64,000 nt of DNA. Origin: Trichomonas vaginalis G3. Lineage: Eukaryota > Parabasalia > Trichomonadida > Trichomonadidae. How positions within the stretch are numbered: the stretch's first letter is position 1; the number at the start of each line of letters is the position of its first letter. The position numbers and the translations under genes are program-made. The notes beneath the pieces were generated by a model, which did not search any database, had not been told where the DNA came from, and saw only the letters and a program-made list of their open reading frames with translations. The DNA is taken from the NCBI RefSeq assembly GCF_026262505.1, contig NC_067207.1, positions 25,946,082-26,010,081 of the forward strand, given 5' to 3'. Below are positions 62,666 to 64,000 of the stretch, one piece after another.

Positions 62666-64000
62666 TCACGGATCTTCGCTATATTTTTCGATAATTGAGT
62701 CAAAATCGTAAGTAGAAAACAAATCTTGTATTTCTTCATTATCTTGCTCTGCATTTCTAATTCTATAAAGTGCTTCTGCTATATGAACAATGTTTTCGCT
62801 AGGAATCTCAGTAGTGCACAAATCTAAAATGTTTTCAACCATTTCTGGGTTATTTGAAAATTTTTCCAGAGAATTGTCATCACATGATTGAATTAGAGTG
62901 GTCAAAGTTTGTGCTGACGTGATTTTTTCAAAGAAATTTCCCTCATCTAACGAATTTGTCAAAAGAGGAATTAAATCTAAACTTAAAAAGAAAGAAGACA
63001 AACTTTGATCAGCAGAAAGCATTTCGTTTATGATGAGGAACACCGTATTCGATCCTGTCTTAAGCAAAGCGTTGAAATCTAATTCATTCAACATTAAATC
63101 TATAAAAACATGATTTGTATCTTTTCTAACCATCTGCATAAGAATATCTAAAAAGCAATCTACGTTTCGTCCAAATAACGAAGGGAAAATTGCAAAAATA
63201 ATAGAAAAAATATTTGATTCAAGTAAATGATCAAAATTTGAATCAAATTCGGATATTTGGATGATTAGATTTAATATAAGATGTAATATTTCTTCTCTAG
63301 ATATTGGATCTCCTGCATCTGGATCATTAAATCTGATTGCAATTGATTTGAGATGATCTATAATCATTGATGCGATCGATGTGTTTGAAGTGATCACTTC
63401 TTCCATAAACAAGGCATTTAATAGTAGTAAAATTGATTCTATGATAGAATCATCTTCAATTTCCATAAGTGTGGAACAAAGATGATTCAAAATGTCATTA
63501 TCGCATAAATAAACTCTTGCTTCTGGTACATCATAGCAAATATTTGAAAATATATGCAAGAAAGTTGAATATTGATCAAAATTTAATTTTTGTGATGTAA
63601 AAATCGAAAGGAGATTTTCGAATATCCCTTTTTGGAATATGAGTTCTGTTATTTTTGTTGAGAATCGCGTTACAGCCTGGTAAAAATTAATTGCCGATGA
63701 AAGTAATTCTGGAATATCGATTACAAGGCATTCTTGGAGTCTGGTTAGTACATCGTTCTCGATTATATAGTTAATAAAGTCTTCTTTGAAAACTGTTAGT
63801 TGATCAATCTGAGATATGAGTTCATTCAAGTGGATTACGGTACTCTCACTTTCTTTAGCATCTATAGCCGTGCAAATTTCGTTGATTTTGTTAATAAACC
63901 ATTCATCTTGAATTGCAAATGTTGATTCAAGTGGTAATTTGTTTTGGTACTTGAAATTTAGAACTTCTGTATTTTTACAATTCCTAATATAATCATTAAT
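62666..64000 (-). CDS. Armadillo/HEAT-repeat protein, N-terminus outside the window
   Basis: The frame is open from the right edge (64000) to the stop at 62666, about 444 residues; the true start lies beyond the window. It consists of ARM-like helical repeats (LLSSAINFYQAVTRFSTKIT, FLHIFSNICYDVPEARVYLC, ILLLLNALFMEEVITSNTSI). It ends with FDSIIEKYSEDP. It is similar in style to the ARM protein at 51692-52924, possibly importin-alpha-like. The first visible residues (INDYIRNCKNTEVLNFKYQN) are not yet repeat-like. Confidence 0.6.
   Translation of the reverse strand: MNDYIRNCKNTEVLNFKYQNKLPLESTFAIQDEWFINKINEICTAIDAKESESTVIHLNELISQIDQLTVFKEDFINYIIENDVLTRLQECLVIDIPELLSSAINFYQAVTRFSTKITELIFQKGIFENLLSIFTSQKLNFDQYSTFLHIFSNICYDVPEARVYLCDNDILNHLCSTLMEIEDDSIIESILLLLNALFMEEVITSNTSIASMIIDHLKSIAIRFNDPDAGDPISREEILHLILNLIIQISEFDSNFDHLLESNIFSIIFAIFPSLFGRNVDCFLDILMQMVRKDTNHVFIDLMLNELDFNALLKTGSNTVFLIINEMLSADQSLSSFFLSLDLIPLLTNSLDEGNFFEKITSAQTLTTLIQSCDDNSLEKFSNNPEMVENILDLCTTEIPSENIVHIAEALYRIRNAEQDNEEIQDLFSTYDFDSIIEKYSEDP

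Overview
The window looks like nuclear DNA from a parabasalid protist (a trichomonad such as Trichomonas or Tritrichomonas). It is AT-rich, its host genes are single-exon and closely packed, and it carries a Polinton (Maverick), a 1.3-kb DD34D mariner, a DUF3447-type ankyrin protein and a bacterial-type RibD-cupin gene. All of these are typical of trichomonad genomes. I cannot fix the species from sequence alone.

Positions 1 to about 19.5 kb are the right-hand part of a Polinton; its left end is outside the window. The first half reads mainly on +: capsid-like tail, packaging ATPase, unknown proteins, a fibre-like shaft with a phage-collar-like head, small proteins and a KilA-N cassette. The second half reads on -: integrase, protein-primed DNA polymerase B and unknowns. 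The element is broken in roughly ten places. It has also been invaded twice, by a 1.6-kb hairpin-array element in the polymerase gene and by a mariner near the right end. Its genes share a T-rich motif just before the ATG that host genes lack.

19.5-64 kb is host DNA. In order it holds: a karyopherin-like HEAT protein divergent from a CCCH/RING protein; a BAR-SH3-like gene with an in-frame stop; a Brl1/Brr6 nuclear-envelope protein; a 9.9-kb gene for an Ig/cadherin-like type I membrane protein; an unknown; a 2130-residue ubiquitin protease; a membrane-anchored CAP protein; a Ste24 homologue with no zinc site; an armadillo protein; a broken ankyrin gene; a frameshifted RibD-cupin gene; a SPRY protein; an LRR protein; and a partial armadillo protein at the right edge.

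The most interesting structure is 27603-30437. It is a 2835-bp element with about 50-bp terminal inverted repeats and a perfect 10-bp target duplication, sitting inside the membrane-protein gene. Removing it restores the reading frame across the junction. Inside are three arrays of long hairpins with regular periods of about 112, 120 and 240 bp. Stems differ between units while both arms stay complementary, and apex sequences or spacers are conserved. A different element with the same design and an about 120-bp period sits in the Polinton polymerase gene, flanked by an 8-9 bp duplication. I do not recognise this hairpin-array design as a described element family. Further inverted structures are a 923-bp near-perfect palindrome (49200-50122) and a MITE (53581-54119).
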